This document shows, in pieces, positions 35,191-44,427 of a DNA stretch of 64,000 nucleotides. How positions within the stretch are numbered: the first letter of the stretch is position 1; each line of letters opens with the position of its first letter. The stretch comes from Marinilabiliaceae bacterium ANBcel2 (GTDB taxonomy: Bacteria; Bacteroidota; Bacteroidia; Bacteroidales; Marinilabiliaceae). The notes under the pieces are model-generated. The model was not told the DNA's origin. It did not search any database and saw nothing but the letters and a program-made list of their open reading frames with translations. The translations under genes and the position numbers were made by a program. The DNA lies in assembly GCA_029688995.1 (NCBI GenBank), contig JARULA010000002.1, positions 496,001 to 560,000 on the forward strand. Reading direction: 5' to 3'.

Positions 35191-36435
35191 GTGAAATTAG
35201 AATTATTTATAGCCAATAAAATAAGTTCAGGAGGTGTTTCGGGTAAGAATTTAGCCGGACCCGTACTTAAGGTTGCTGTTGCAGGTATTATTCTCGGGAT
35301 AGTAGTTATGATACTTTCCATAGCTGTGGGTAGTGGATTTAAACATGAAATAAGAGAGAAAATTACTGGCTTTGGGGGGCATATATCTGTTGTTAATTAT
35401 GATTTTAATTTGAGCTATGAACCTAATCCTATTACAGATGATGCAGCTCTTTATAATAAGTTGGGCAGTTTGGATGGTGTTGACCATATTCAACGATTTG
35501 CATCAAAACCCGGTTTAATAAAGGGGGAGCAGGATATGCAGGGAATTGTTTTGAAGGGTGTTGGTTCGGAGTATAATCCTCATTTTTTAGAGTCGATATT
35601 AGTTGAAGGCGCTATTCCAGAGTATTGTGACCAGGAGACTTCTGATGAGATTCTTGTCTCTGCTGTTGTAGCCGATATGCTTCAGCTTTCATTAGGAGAT
35701 GAGGTGTTTGTCTATTTTTTTCAGGAGCAGATTAGAGTGAGACGTTTTTCTATTGCTGCAATATTTGATAGCCAGTTACCCGATATGGATAAGATGTATG
35801 TAATTGCTGATATCAATCAGGTAAAGCGATTAAATAACTGGGATGATGATCAAATTGCAGGATATGAAATAATTGCTGCTGATTTTGATAGAATGGAGCA
35901 GGTAGGAAGAGAGGTAAGAGATATTGTTTCAACTTATATATCTGATGATGGAATGTTATTACGATCACAAACTATCCGACAAACAGAGCCTCAGGTGTTT
36001 GGATGGTTAGATCTTTTGGATATGAATATTGTGGTTATTATTGTTCTTATTATTATGGTGGCCGGGTTTAATATGATTTCAGGCTTGCTCATTCTTATTT
36101 TGGAGCGTACCAATATGATAGGTGTTTTAAAGGCTATTGGAATAGAGAACTGGTCACTTAGAAAGGTTTTTATAGTTTTAGCTATTAAAATTGGATTAAG
36201 AGGTTTGATATGGGGAAATATTATTGGTATTGGTCTCTGTTTGTTACAGTTGAGTTTTGGCTTTATTAAGCTTGATCCTGAAAGTTACTTTTTAGATACT
36301 GTACCTGTTTTACTTAATCCGGTTCATATTATTTTGTTAAATATAGGAGCTGTATTTGCTATTTTATTGATGATGATAGGACCCTCATATTTAGCAGCTC
36401 GCATTTCTCCTGTTAAGGCCATTATGTTTGATTAA
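35191..36435 (+). CDS. LolC/LolE-like ABC transporter permease (FtsX/MacB family)
   Basis: Inner-membrane permease of 414 residues. One N-terminal membrane helix (about 28-50, VAVAGIILGIVVMILSIAVG) carries the family start pattern, a MacB-type periplasmic domain follows (about 51-260), and three C-terminal helices with the FtsX signature MISGLLILILERTNMIGVLKAIG. Lol transporters move lipoproteins from the inner to the outer membrane, and Bacteroidota use homologues of this type. No ATPase gene (LolD) is adjacent. The start is GTG. Assignment to LolC/E rather than another FtsX-like exporter is probable, not certain. Confidence 0.82.
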   Translation: MKLELFIANKISSGGVSGKNLAGPVLKVAVAGIILGIVVMILSIAVGSGFKHEIREKITGFGGHISVVNYDFNLSYEPNPITDDAALYNKLGSLDGVDHIQRFASKPGLIKGEQDMQGIVLKGVGSEYNPHFLESILVEGAIPEYCDQETSDEILVSAVVADMLQLSLGDEVFVYFFQEQIRVRRFSIAAIFDSQLPDMDKMYVIADINQVKRLNNWDDDQIAGYEIIAADFDRMEQVGREVRDIVSTYISDDGMLLRSQTIRQTEPQVFGWLDLLDMNIVVIIVLIIMVAGFNMISGLLILILERTNMIGVLKAIGIENWSLRKVFIVLAIKIGLRGLIWGNIIGIGLCLLQLSFGFIKLDPESYFLDTVPVLLNPVHIILLNIGAVFAILLMMIGPSYLAARISPVKAIMFD

Positions 36436-36463
36436 TATATATAACTTTTTTTTGGGTAGGTAG

Positions 36464-37123
36464 ATGATTAGAGTTTATGAGATATTAAAAAATTTGTTGG
36501 CATCTTCACTACCTGGTGAGCCGGCGCAAAATCTAATGTCACCATCAGTTAGATTTACCGGCTCTGTAATGCCTTGTAAAGATTTGATGCGATCCAGTAG
36601 TGTTTTGCTACTTCTTTATCCAAAAAACGGGAAAGTTTACTTCCCATTAATTAAGCGACCTAATTATCCTGGTGTTCATGGCGGACAGGTTAGTCTGCCC
36701 GGAGGAGGCTGTGAAGAGTGCGACAACAGCTATTGGGAGACTTCATTGCGAGAGAGTAATGAGGAGTTGGGTATTACAACCAGAGATATTTTATTTGCCG
36801 GTGCTTTATCTCCATTATATATTCCAAACAGTAATTATATGGTATATCCTCAGGTTGGGATAGCTACCAAAGAGCTTCTATTTTATCCCGATAGGGATGA
36901 GGTTGATGAGGTAATAGAACTACCATTATCGGTTCTATTTGATAATAAATATAAAAGTCATTTTACCTGTAATATTAACGGACATAATATTGAGGCACCT
37001 TGTTATCTATATAAAGATAGAGCTGTATGGGGGGCAACTGCCATGATGCTTAGTGAATTTGCAGTGTTATCATCTAAAGAGAGTTGCACAATAACTAATC
37101 TAACACATTCTTGTAATGATTAA
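36464..37123 (+). CDS. Nudix hydrolase, CoA pyrophosphatase (NudL)-like
   Basis: Hydrolase of nucleoside diphosphate-linked substrates, 219 residues. The Nudix box is readable: GGGCEECDNSYWETSLRES followed by NEELGI, with REx2EE catalytic residues. The motif before it, LIKRPNYPGVHGGQVSLPGG, matches the CoA-pyrophosphatase signature (R...H.GQ...PGG), so CoA is the likely substrate. Its last 29 bases overlap the tail of the convergent mltF-like gene. It follows the permease by 28 bases. Confidence 0.85.
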   Translation: MIRVYEILKNLLASSLPGEPAQNLMSPSVRFTGSVMPCKDLMRSSSVLLLLYPKNGKVYFPLIKRPNYPGVHGGQVSLPGGGCEECDNSYWETSLRESNEELGITTRDILFAGALSPLYIPNSNYMVYPQVGIATKELLFYPDRDEVDEVIELPLSVLFDNKYKSHFTCNINGHNIEAPCYLYKDRAVWGATAMMLSEFAVLSSKESCTITNLTHSCND

Positions 37124-38516
37124 ATCTTTCTAAGATCTCTATCACATAGTGATATGGCTCTGCTCCGCGTGCATATCCAAATTGTACTACCGGGTCATTA
37201 TAATATTCGGGATGCGATTTGTTTAATAAATAGTAATCAACATTGTTTTCCCATATTTTTGGATCTTTTTCATACTTTTCTGCTAATCGCATCGCATCAA
37301 GCACATGTCCCAGTCCGACATTATATGATGCCAAAACAAATTTAAGACGCTCATCGGGATCTTCAATTCTATTTTTCATATGTTCATCAAGCCATCTTAA
37401 AAACCTTAATCCGCCTCTAATATTTTGGCGTGGGGCGGTTATTAAATCGACACCAAATCGATCGGCTGTTTGGGGCATTAGTTGCATTAAGCCCATAGCT
37501 CCTGCCCAGCTTTCAGCATCAGGAATAAATCTGGATTCCTGATAAATTAGTGATGCAATCAACCTCCAGTCAAAATCAAAATTTTCACTCTCCTCTTTAA
37601 TTAAATCGTCATAAACCGAAATCTGTCCTCCTTTAATAGAGTGGAAACCTGCATCTACAAGATGTATTGATCTTTGATTAAGAAAGTATTTACGAAAAAT
37701 GAAACTATACTTATCACTCTTTTTAAATCCTGTAAGCCAGTTGTTTATCGCATTTAAAAGTTCTTCTGCATTACTGTTAACAGCCCATGCATGTTTTTGC
37801 GGAAAACTTATTGCAGTTTCTATATCAATGTTAGGGTAGAAGTTGAGATTTACCCTTGCCAAATTTTCATCGCTTACAGTATAAGGTATTTCTCCCTCTG
37901 CTACAAGCTCGATGAGTTGTTCTATTTCATAATCAGGCACCTCTACTATATGAATAGAGTCTCCAATTTCATTTGAAAGGTTTCGTAACCTTTGGGCATA
38001 GGCCGATCCTTTTTGTACATAAATCGTTTTACCTGCCAGGTCTAGCTGATTTCTTATTAATGTATTCCCTTCTCCGGGTTGAGGTTGTGTGCCTATGGGA
38101 TGTCTTTTTTGAACCAGAACCTGTCTTGAATAGCTGTGAGGCTCGGTGTAGGCAATGTTTTCTTTTACAGGATTTTTGGTTACCGGAAGATTTGCTGCTA
38201 TAATGTCTAATTTGCCGTGCTGTAAATTTTTTATGTTTGTTTCTAAATCATTAGATATAGTTATATCTAATTTTAAATCCATAAATTTGGCAAACTCCTG
38301 CAGCAGCTCTAGTTGATATCCCATTGGCTGTCCGCGATACACGAAGTAATTGGTTGAGTTATAGTTAGTAACAACTCTTATTTTGCCTGAATTAAAAATC
38401 TCTGAGAGATCTTTAATATCATCGGGTGTGATTTTTGCATCTCTTTTTTTATCTGAAGATCGACCACAGCCGAATGCAATTATTGAAATTAGAATTATGA
38501 GTAGAGCTTTTATCAT
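37095..38516 (-). CDS. Membrane-bound lytic murein transglycosylase F (MltF)-like lipoprotein
   Basis: Peptidoglycan-cleaving lipoprotein of 473 residues. Signal with lipobox IIAFGC (C17), an N-terminal periplasmic solute-binding domain (YFVYRGQPMGYQLELLQEFA, about 50-270) and a C-terminal SLT goose-lysozyme-like domain with catalytic Glu in YQESRFIPDAESWAGAMGLMQLMP and ASYNVGLGHVLDAM. This two-domain order is that of MltF. Tail-to-tail overlap of 29 bases with the Nudix gene; same strand as the putative porin upstream. Confidence 0.9.
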   Translation of the reverse strand: MIKALLIILISIIAFGCGRSSDKKRDAKITPDDIKDLSEIFNSGKIRVVTNYNSTNYFVYRGQPMGYQLELLQEFAKFMDLKLDITISNDLETNIKNLQHGKLDIIAANLPVTKNPVKENIAYTEPHSYSRQVLVQKRHPIGTQPQPGEGNTLIRNQLDLAGKTIYVQKGSAYAQRLRNLSNEIGDSIHIVEVPDYEIEQLIELVAEGEIPYTVSDENLARVNLNFYPNIDIETAISFPQKHAWAVNSNAEELLNAINNWLTGFKKSDKYSFIFRKYFLNQRSIHLVDAGFHSIKGGQISVYDDLIKEESENFDFDWRLIASLIYQESRFIPDAESWAGAMGLMQLMPQTADRFGVDLITAPRQNIRGGLRFLRWLDEHMKNRIEDPDERLKFVLASYNVGLGHVLDAMRLAEKYEKDPKIWENNVDYYLLNKSHPEYYNDPVVQFGYARGAEPYHYVIEILERFNHYKNVLD

Positions 38517-38565
38517 TTGCGATATTTTTGATTAGCACCAACTTTTATTTTAGTTGCTTAATATA

Positions 38566-40587
38566 TTAATCATAAAAATTCCATGATAGTCCGAACCTTA
38601 TTGTTCTCGGATTTACCGGATAGCCTGGAGAGTGAAAGTAATCATTATTTGTTACCCCTTCATTAATATGATCTACTTTAATAAAAATGCGAGCTCTTTT
38701 AAGGTGCATATTTAAAAAAAGATCTACATAAGGATATTCTCCTACCTCTCGCTCTTTTTGGATGTGAAATTGTCCGGTAGCAGGCAAATATGCAGGGGCG
38801 TACCATTTTGATGTGAATTTAAGATCAAAACCGAGTTGATAAAAAAGAACATCAAAAAGCATTCCTTCGTAGTAATTGGATGTATTTAATACCCATTCAG
38901 GTAGTGGTAAAATATCTTGATGGCTTGAGGCCTGATACATTATGGTGTTTCGGCTGTGAAAATTTCCCAGCTGAAAATATTTTTGTAAACGCAGCTCTAA
39001 AAGTTTTAGGTAGGCTCCGGTTTGTGTTGGCTTTGCATTTTCATCCCAGTAGATATGATCATTTATAAATCGGGATTCACCGGTAAGTTTTAATCTTCGC
39101 GTAGGAATATCAAGTCCCCCCGATACTCTTAATGTTTTTGTCTGACTAAAATTTTCATCCCATTTTATATGATTCGACCAGTATCTGTTTTGCCATAACG
39201 ATGGAGAGTTGAGGTAGAGTCCTCCATCTGCAAAAAAGTTTGTGGTATCATTTTTTATTCTAAAAGTTGTATTAAATCCTCCTCTTAATTCACTGTCTCC
39301 GGCTCTATAACCTTGTATATAGACATTCATCCCAGCATTCCAGTTTAAAGCCTCTGCTGTTGTATTGTATATTTCCCCTCCTATACTGGTTGTAACTTTT
39401 GTTGAGTCACTGTTTAGGTAGTGAGGAGGTTCTGTTTGCGTTCCGGTTTTTGCAGGTGGTATGGGAAATGTGAATTTTTCAATCTCATTTGTAATATAAG
39501 CTCTTAATCCAAAATTGAGAAGTGCATTTGCCTCTTCATTAAATTTAAGCTGAAGGCTGTTTTTCGCTGATGTGTAGTAAACAGAGTCTCTTGTTTGAGT
39601 TGAATCGGCATAGATGTTATTGTAGAAGAACTCCTCCATACTGCCTATATTATAGTAATTGCTCAAATCATCTATTCTGTGCACCCTCCTGTTTCTATTT
39701 AGATGAAAAGAGTGTGTAGCTTTTGCCACTGGTAGTTCTTTATTTAAGGAGTCGTTTTTTTCTATATTTATATGTCCTATGTCGAGTGATTGCGTAAGGT
39801 AGAGTTGATGATTATCTGTTCTGTTGGTTGCAGAGTAAAAATTTACCGGGTAATTTTCAGGTTGATCCTCATCATATATTTCGGGGTTTAATACATAATC
39901 ATCATCAGTTAAACCTCCGCTTTCAAACTGGTCTGCTTTATTATAGACATATGAGCCATGAATTGAATAATTTTCTCCTATATAGCTTGAGAAAAATCTA
40001 AAATGTCTGTTATTAACCTCTTGTGCTTCATATTTACCGATAGATGATATTAAACGGTAATCAAACCCTACATTCCAGTCTGCATTTATATTTTGTGTAA
40101 ACATAGCAGCAACAACCTCTTCGGAGCGCCTTTTGGGACCGCTATAGTGGTAATAGAGATTTGTATAGGGGGTTTTTGTGTTGTAAAATCTCCATTCATC
40201 GGGCTCTCTAAAAAAATTGCTTAAATTATCGGTGAATAAAAATCCTGACCTCAATCTTAATTGAGATACTTCAGCAGCTTGCCATGGTGCTCCGGTATTA
40301 CCAAGTTGCACATTTGCGATAGCCTCTCTGTCGGCCGGATTATGCACTTGAAATCCTGTCGGCATTGTATCTAAAGGAAGAGAGTCTATTCGTGCCCCTA
40401 ACTCTGACAACTTCCAGTTTACAATTTTATGAGGAATTACAGTAGAGGTATCATGCTCATGAATATGACCATCACCACCTATTCGTTGTGATTCAGTTGC
40501 ACCTTCAGGAATTCCTTCTACAACCTGTGCCTCTGCTATTGTTATCGAGAGCAGAATTGTAGTGATAATATGCAGAATTCTTTTCAT
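38566..40587 (-). CDS. Putative porin (Porin_10 type outer-membrane beta barrel)
   Basis: Outer-membrane protein of 673 residues. The ATG at 40587 opens a signal peptide (about 1-20, ending IAEAQ). The body consists of alternating aromatic strands, with conserved blocks VSQLRLRSGFLFTDNLSNFF, YYHYSGPKR, NINADWNVGFDYR and a C-terminal FGLSWNFYD ending in Tyr-Asp after an aromatic strand. It matches the Bacteroidota putative-porin family. Transported substrate unknown. The longer frame from a TTG at 40596 is rejected. Its -7 box at 40594-40601 lies so close that the mRNA may be leaderless. Confidence 0.82.
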   Translation of the reverse strand: MKRILHIITTILLSITIAEAQVVEGIPEGATESQRIGGDGHIHEHDTSTVIPHKIVNWKLSELGARIDSLPLDTMPTGFQVHNPADREAIANVQLGNTGAPWQAAEVSQLRLRSGFLFTDNLSNFFREPDEWRFYNTKTPYTNLYYHYSGPKRRSEEVVAAMFTQNINADWNVGFDYRLISSIGKYEAQEVNNRHFRFFSSYIGENYSIHGSYVYNKADQFESGGLTDDDYVLNPEIYDEDQPENYPVNFYSATNRTDNHQLYLTQSLDIGHINIEKNDSLNKELPVAKATHSFHLNRNRRVHRIDDLSNYYNIGSMEEFFYNNIYADSTQTRDSVYYTSAKNSLQLKFNEEANALLNFGLRAYITNEIEKFTFPIPPAKTGTQTEPPHYLNSDSTKVTTSIGGEIYNTTAEALNWNAGMNVYIQGYRAGDSELRGGFNTTFRIKNDTTNFFADGGLYLNSPSLWQNRYWSNHIKWDENFSQTKTLRVSGGLDIPTRRLKLTGESRFINDHIYWDENAKPTQTGAYLKLLELRLQKYFQLGNFHSRNTIMYQASSHQDILPLPEWVLNTSNYYEGMLFDVLFYQLGFDLKFTSKWYAPAYLPATGQFHIQKEREVGEYPYVDLFLNMHLKRARIFIKVDHINEGVTNNDYFHSPGYPVNPRTIRFGLSWNFYD

Positions 40588-40593
40588 TAACGG

Positions 40594-40601
40594 CAAAGAT
40601 A
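40594..40601 (-). promoter_or_regulatory. Candidate -7 box for the putative porin
   Basis: TATCTTTG on the minus strand, only 6 bases upstream of the ATG at 40587. No -33 element seen. Confidence 0.4.
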
Positions 40602-40643
40602 TTGAAAATATTAAAACCTTGATTAAAGAATTCTTAAATCATC

Positions 40644-40687
40644 AAAGCCTGTAACCGCTTTTATTTATAATAGCAGGTACAGGCTTT
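40644..40687 (-). terminator. Intrinsic terminator after korB
   Basis: AAAGCCTGTA (40644-40653) and TACAGGCTTT (40678-40687) form a 10-bp stem with a partly paired large loop. The T tract on the minus strand is interrupted. Confidence 0.6.
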
Positions 40688-40705
40688 ACAATTTATAAAA
40701 TATTT

Positions 40706-41719
40706 TTATTTAACTTCCCAAACATCGCCATCTTTAGCCAACTGATAAAAGTTCTTAACTTTTGATTGTGACTGAACCGACTCTATTTGATCCTCCATCT
40801 GTTTTTCGTATGTAGGAGCATCTACACTTCGTATTACACCCATTGCTACGGGGAATTCGGGATACTCCATGTTTGCAAGCATTAGGTGTAGAGCGTTGTT
40901 GTTTGATTTTGCATCATGAACTAAAATGTCTTTTTCTGTTACTCCGTTTTCACCAATTTTAGCAACTTTTAAATTCATATTATCCAGAATTAAACCTTTA
41001 TCTCTCTCTTTACCAAAAATCATAGGCTTACCATGTTCAAGTTTTATTGTACGGTCGGCTTTATGATTTTTATCTGCAATCATATTATGAGTGTTGTCAT
41101 TATATATAACACAATTTTGCAGCACCTCTACTACTGATGATCCTTTATGATTTGCAGCTTCTTTAAATACTTCCTGGCAAAGTTTAAGGTCTCTATCGAT
41201 TGCTCTGGCAAAAAAGTTTCCTCTTGCTCCCAAAGTTAACTCTCCGGGTCGAAATGGTGGTTCTATTGTTCCAAACGGCGATGTTTTTGACACAAAACCA
41301 TGAGAAGAGGTTGGGGAGTATTGGCCTTTAGTTAATCCATAAATCTGGTTGTTGAATACAATCATGTTAAGATCGATGTTGCGTCTTACAGTATGGATAA
41401 AATGGTTTCCGCCAATTGCCAAAGCATCACCATCTCCTGTAATTTGCCAAACATTAAGTTTGGGATTTGCTGATTTTACGCCCGATGCTATAGCTGATGC
41501 TCTACCGTGAATAGTATGAAATCCATAGGTGTTCATATAGTATGTGAATCTTGAAGAACACCCTATACCTGAAACAACTACCACATCTTCCGGTTTATAG
41601 TTGAGTTCAGCCATTGATTTTTGTACTGAATTTAATATAGCATGGTCTCCACATCCGGGACACCATCTTACATTTAATTCGCTTTTAAAGTCAGTGAATT
41701 TATATTGTGTATTACTCAT
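40706..41719 (-). CDS. korB: 2-oxoacid:ferredoxin oxidoreductase, beta subunit
   Basis: Thiamine diphosphate-binding subunit of a 2-oxoglutarate (KorAB) type enzyme that makes acyl-CoA and reduced ferredoxin, or runs in reverse in anaerobes. 337 residues with the iron-sulfur/TPP-region cysteines WCPGCGDHA (C20, C23), GIGCSSRFTYYMNTYGFHTIHGRA and the TPP motif ITGDGDALAIGGNH (about 93-106). It lies 3 bases downstream of korA and is closed by a terminator. 2-Oxoglutarate as substrate is the usual assignment for this two-subunit form. Confidence 0.9.
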   Translation of the reverse strand: MSNTQYKFTDFKSELNVRWCPGCGDHAILNSVQKSMAELNYKPEDVVVVSGIGCSSRFTYYMNTYGFHTIHGRASAIASGVKSANPKLNVWQITGDGDALAIGGNHFIHTVRRNIDLNMIVFNNQIYGLTKGQYSPTSSHGFVSKTSPFGTIEPPFRPGELTLGARGNFFARAIDRDLKLCQEVFKEAANHKGSSVVEVLQNCVIYNDNTHNMIADKNHKADRTIKLEHGKPMIFGKERDKGLILDNMNLKVAKIGENGVTEKDILVHDAKSNNNALHLMLANMEYPEFPVAMGVIRSVDAPTYEKQMEDQIESVQSQSKVKNFYQLAKDGDVWEVK

Positions 41720-41722
41720 ATT

Positions 41723-43567
41723 TTACCCCTCCAAAATTTTAATGAATTGATCTTTTAATTCTTTCACTGTGAATGGCTGTCCCTGAACCTTGTTATACTG
41801 TTTGTACTTATATTCGGGATGTTTCATTCTTAGATAGTTTGCAAATTGCCCCATATTGAGTTCGCATACAACTATATTTTTATACTCTTTTAGTATATCT
41901 GCTGTGTTATTGGGGAGTGGATTTATGTAGTTAAAATGTGCAAAAGCTACTTTTTTATTCTCTTTATTCATCTCTTCAACTGCACTGTATAGGTGGCCGT
42001 AGGTTCCACCCCAACCTATAACAAGAAGATCTGCATCTTTATCCCCTTCAACCTCTAAATCAGGAATAATATCTACTATTTTATCCAGCTTCTCTTGTCT
42101 TAGATTAACCATTTTTTGATGGTTTGGCCCGTCATGAGAGATGTTACCTGTAACCGAATCCTTTTCAAGTCCGCCTATTCGGTGAGTATAGCCTGGAGTT
42201 CCCGGGAAAACCCAATCTCGATTTAATTTTTCAGGACTTCTCAGGTAGGTTTTAAACTCTTCGGGTTTCTGTTTGGTTTTTGGAATTGTAATATCGGGGA
42301 AGTCATCTTCATTTGGCACTCGCCATTGTTGAGTTCCGTTTGCAAGGAACCCGTCGGTAAGCACTATAACAGGAATCATATGCTCTACAGCAATTTTACA
42401 GGCATAATAGGTGTAGTCAAAACAGTTTACCGGGGTTGATGCTGCAATAACTGCAACCGGACTTTCACCGTTGCGTCCAAATAGTGCCTGTAAAAGATCT
42501 GCCTGTTCGGTTTTTGTTGGCAGTCCCGTTGATGGTCCTCCTCTTTGTACATCTACTACTACGAGGGGTAACTCTGCCATTACTGCCAAGCCGATCGCCT
42601 CTGTTTTCAAAGCTAATCCCGGACCTGACGTGGTTGTTACTCCCAAATCTCCTGCAAAGCTGGCGCCTAAGGCCGTACAAATACCTGCAATTTCATCTTC
42701 TGCCTGAAACACTTTAACTCCCATATCTTTACGTTCGGCAAGCTCCTGGAGAATTTCTGTAGCCGGGGTGATTGGGTATGAGCCTAAAAACAGCTCTAAT
42801 CCGCTTTTTTCGGCTGCCATAAGAAAACCCCATGCAACAGCTTTATTGCCATTTAAATTTCGATAAAATCCCTTTTTAGATTCCGTAGGAGAGATGTGAT
42901 ATGATGGTGTAACAGCTTCAATAACATTACCATAGTTGTAACCTGCTTCAAGAACTCGCAGGTTTGCTGTCATAACCCTTTCTTTAGCTGCAAATTTGGA
43001 ACGAATGAATTCTGTGGTATGTTCCAGAGGTCTATTAAACAACCAATATACAAGTCCGAGTGCAAACATATTCTTACTTCGAAGAGCACTCTTATTGTCT
43101 AAACCTAAATCTTGAACAGCCTCTTTGGTTAAAGAGGTTATAGGAGCTTCTATAAAATTAAAACTCTCAAGTTTATCTTCAGTTATAGGATTTTCTGTTT
43201 TATATCCTGCCTTTTCGAGTCCTTTTTTATCAAAACTATCACTGTCGGTAATTATAGTTCCACCAGGTTTCATATGTTTTGCATTAGCTTTTAATGCAGC
43301 CGGATTCATTGCAATTAAAACATCTGTTTTATCGCCTGGGGTGGCAACTCCTTTTCCAAAATGAACCTGAAATCCTGATACACCTCCGATTGTTCCTTGT
43401 GGAGCTCTTATATCTGCCGGAAAATCGGGGAAAGTTGATATATCATTTCCAAAGGCAGCCGAGGTGTGAGAAAACAATGTTCCTGTTAACTGCATACCAT
43501 CCCCGGAATCTCCGGAGAATCTCACTGATAATTTTTCAACTTCGATAACTTTTGAACTTTTTCCCAT
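41723..43567 (-). CDS. korA: 2-oxoacid:ferredoxin oxidoreductase, fused gamma-alpha subunit
   Basis: Partner of KorB. Residues about 10-195 form the gamma (POR_N-type CoA) domain, SVRFSGDSGDGMQLTGTLFS; from about 215 the alpha TPP-binding pyrimidine domain follows with GSYPITPATEILQELAERK, FQAEDEIAGICTALGASFAG and TTTSGPGLALKTEAIGLAVM, then a transketolase C-like domain (DADLLVIGWGGTYG). The 614-residue fusion is the common Bacteroidota and Archaea-like arrangement. First gene of a two-gene operon with a long 5' leader. Confidence 0.92.
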   Translation of the reverse strand: MGKSSKVIEVEKLSVRFSGDSGDGMQLTGTLFSHTSAAFGNDISTFPDFPADIRAPQGTIGGVSGFQVHFGKGVATPGDKTDVLIAMNPAALKANAKHMKPGGTIITDSDSFDKKGLEKAGYKTENPITEDKLESFNFIEAPITSLTKEAVQDLGLDNKSALRSKNMFALGLVYWLFNRPLEHTTEFIRSKFAAKERVMTANLRVLEAGYNYGNVIEAVTPSYHISPTESKKGFYRNLNGNKAVAWGFLMAAEKSGLELFLGSYPITPATEILQELAERKDMGVKVFQAEDEIAGICTALGASFAGDLGVTTTSGPGLALKTEAIGLAVMAELPLVVVDVQRGGPSTGLPTKTEQADLLQALFGRNGESPVAVIAASTPVNCFDYTYYACKIAVEHMIPVIVLTDGFLANGTQQWRVPNEDDFPDITIPKTKQKPEEFKTYLRSPEKLNRDWVFPGTPGYTHRIGGLEKDSVTGNISHDGPNHQKMVNLRQEKLDKIVDIIPDLEVEGDKDADLLVIGWGGTYGHLYSAVEEMNKENKKVAFAHFNYINPLPNNTADILKEYKNIVVCELNMGQFANYLRMKHPEYKYKQYNKVQGQPFTVKELKDQFIKILEG

Positions 43568-43913
43568 AAGTTGTTGTCTTATTGTATGAATTTTGATGTT
43601 AATTTTTCAGACTTATAGCCGGATTAATTTAAACATTGAGGAGTCTCTATTTTAATCCGTCGATTTTATAATTGTTAAGGTTTTAAAGCTATAACCTTAG
43701 TTAGTAGTGTTTTACAAGAATATTAATTCTAAAAATAACAAGCGAAAATAGTTCATTATTTGGTAATTAACAAACTATTGTTCTATTGGGGGCTGTTTTT
43801 TTAGTAAAACATCCTTTTTTTTGGATTCAATGAATATATAAAATATCTGTTGGATGATTAAAACTTAATATCTTTGCCATATTTTAAAAATTTATTTTTA
43901 ATAATATTTAAAT
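43568..43913. promoter_or_regulatory. 346-bp divergent intergenic region between korA and the carbonic anhydrase gene
   Basis: No gene is seen here. On the minus strand TTTG (43774-43771), 20 bases and TATTTTCG (43750-43743) form a near-consensus promoter for korAB, leaving about 170 bases of leader. That leader has two possible stems: GGATTAA/TTAATCC at 43621-43627 and 43652-43658, and TAAGGTT/AACCTTA around 43676-43699. On the plus strand TATCTTTG at 43869-43876 serves the carbonic anhydrase gene. No T-run terminator lies in the leader. Confidence 0.5.
43869..43876 (+). promoter_or_regulatory. Candidate -7 box for the gamma carbonic anhydrase gene
   Basis: TATCTTTG, 38 bases before the ATG. 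A TTG lies 16 bases upstream, shorter spacing than usual. Confidence 0.45.
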
Positions 43914-44426
43914 ATGGCATTGATTAGGGAAGTTAGAGGATTTAAACCTAAAATAGGGGAAAATGTTTTTTTAGCTGAAACAGCAGTTTTAATTGGGGAT
44001 TTGGTTGTTGGAGATGATTGTAGTATATGGTATAATGCTGTATTGCGTGGAGATGTTAACTCTATTAGAATTGGTAAGAGGGTAAATATTCAAGATGGCG
44101 CCGTTATTCATACTTTATATAAGAAATCGGTTGCTGAGATAGGTAATAATGTCTCTGTTGGGCATAATGTTACCATTCATGGTGCAAAAATTGAAGATAA
44201 TGTTTTAATTGGTATTGGAGCTACTATCCTTGATCATGTAATTGTTGGAAGTAACTCTATTGTTGCTGCTAACTCATTGGTTTTAACCGGCACTAAAATT
44301 GAACCCAATAGTATATATGCCGGAGTACCTGCTAAGAAAGTAAAAGATATAGAACCCCGACAGACCAAAGAGATGATAAATAGAATAGCTGATAATTATC
44401 TTATGTACGCCGATTGGTATAAATAA
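43914..44426 (+). CDS. Gamma carbonic anhydrase family protein
   Basis: Left-handed beta-helix protein of 170 residues built from hexapeptide repeats (DDCSIWYNAVLRGDVNSIRIG, then RVNIQDGAVIHT, VSVGHNVTIHGAKI, NVLIGIGATIL). The putative metal ligands are present: His in AVIHT and in SVGHNVTIHG. Gamma-class members are trimeric zinc/iron enzymes hydrating CO2, but many bacterial members (YrdA/PaaY-like) have not been shown to be active. It ends 2 bases before the convergent murI. Confidence 0.85.
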   Translation: MALIREVRGFKPKIGENVFLAETAVLIGDLVVGDDCSIWYNAVLRGDVNSIRIGKRVNIQDGAVIHTLYKKSVAEIGNNVSVGHNVTIHGAKIEDNVLIGIGATILDHVIVGSNSIVAANSLVLTGTKIEPNSIYAGVPAKKVKDIEPRQTKEMINRIADNYLMYADWYK

Positions 44427-44427
44427 C

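Noticed and set aside
42471-42717. Two overlapping open frames antisense to korA
   Set aside because: Both are shadows of the korA coding sequence with no independent start signals.
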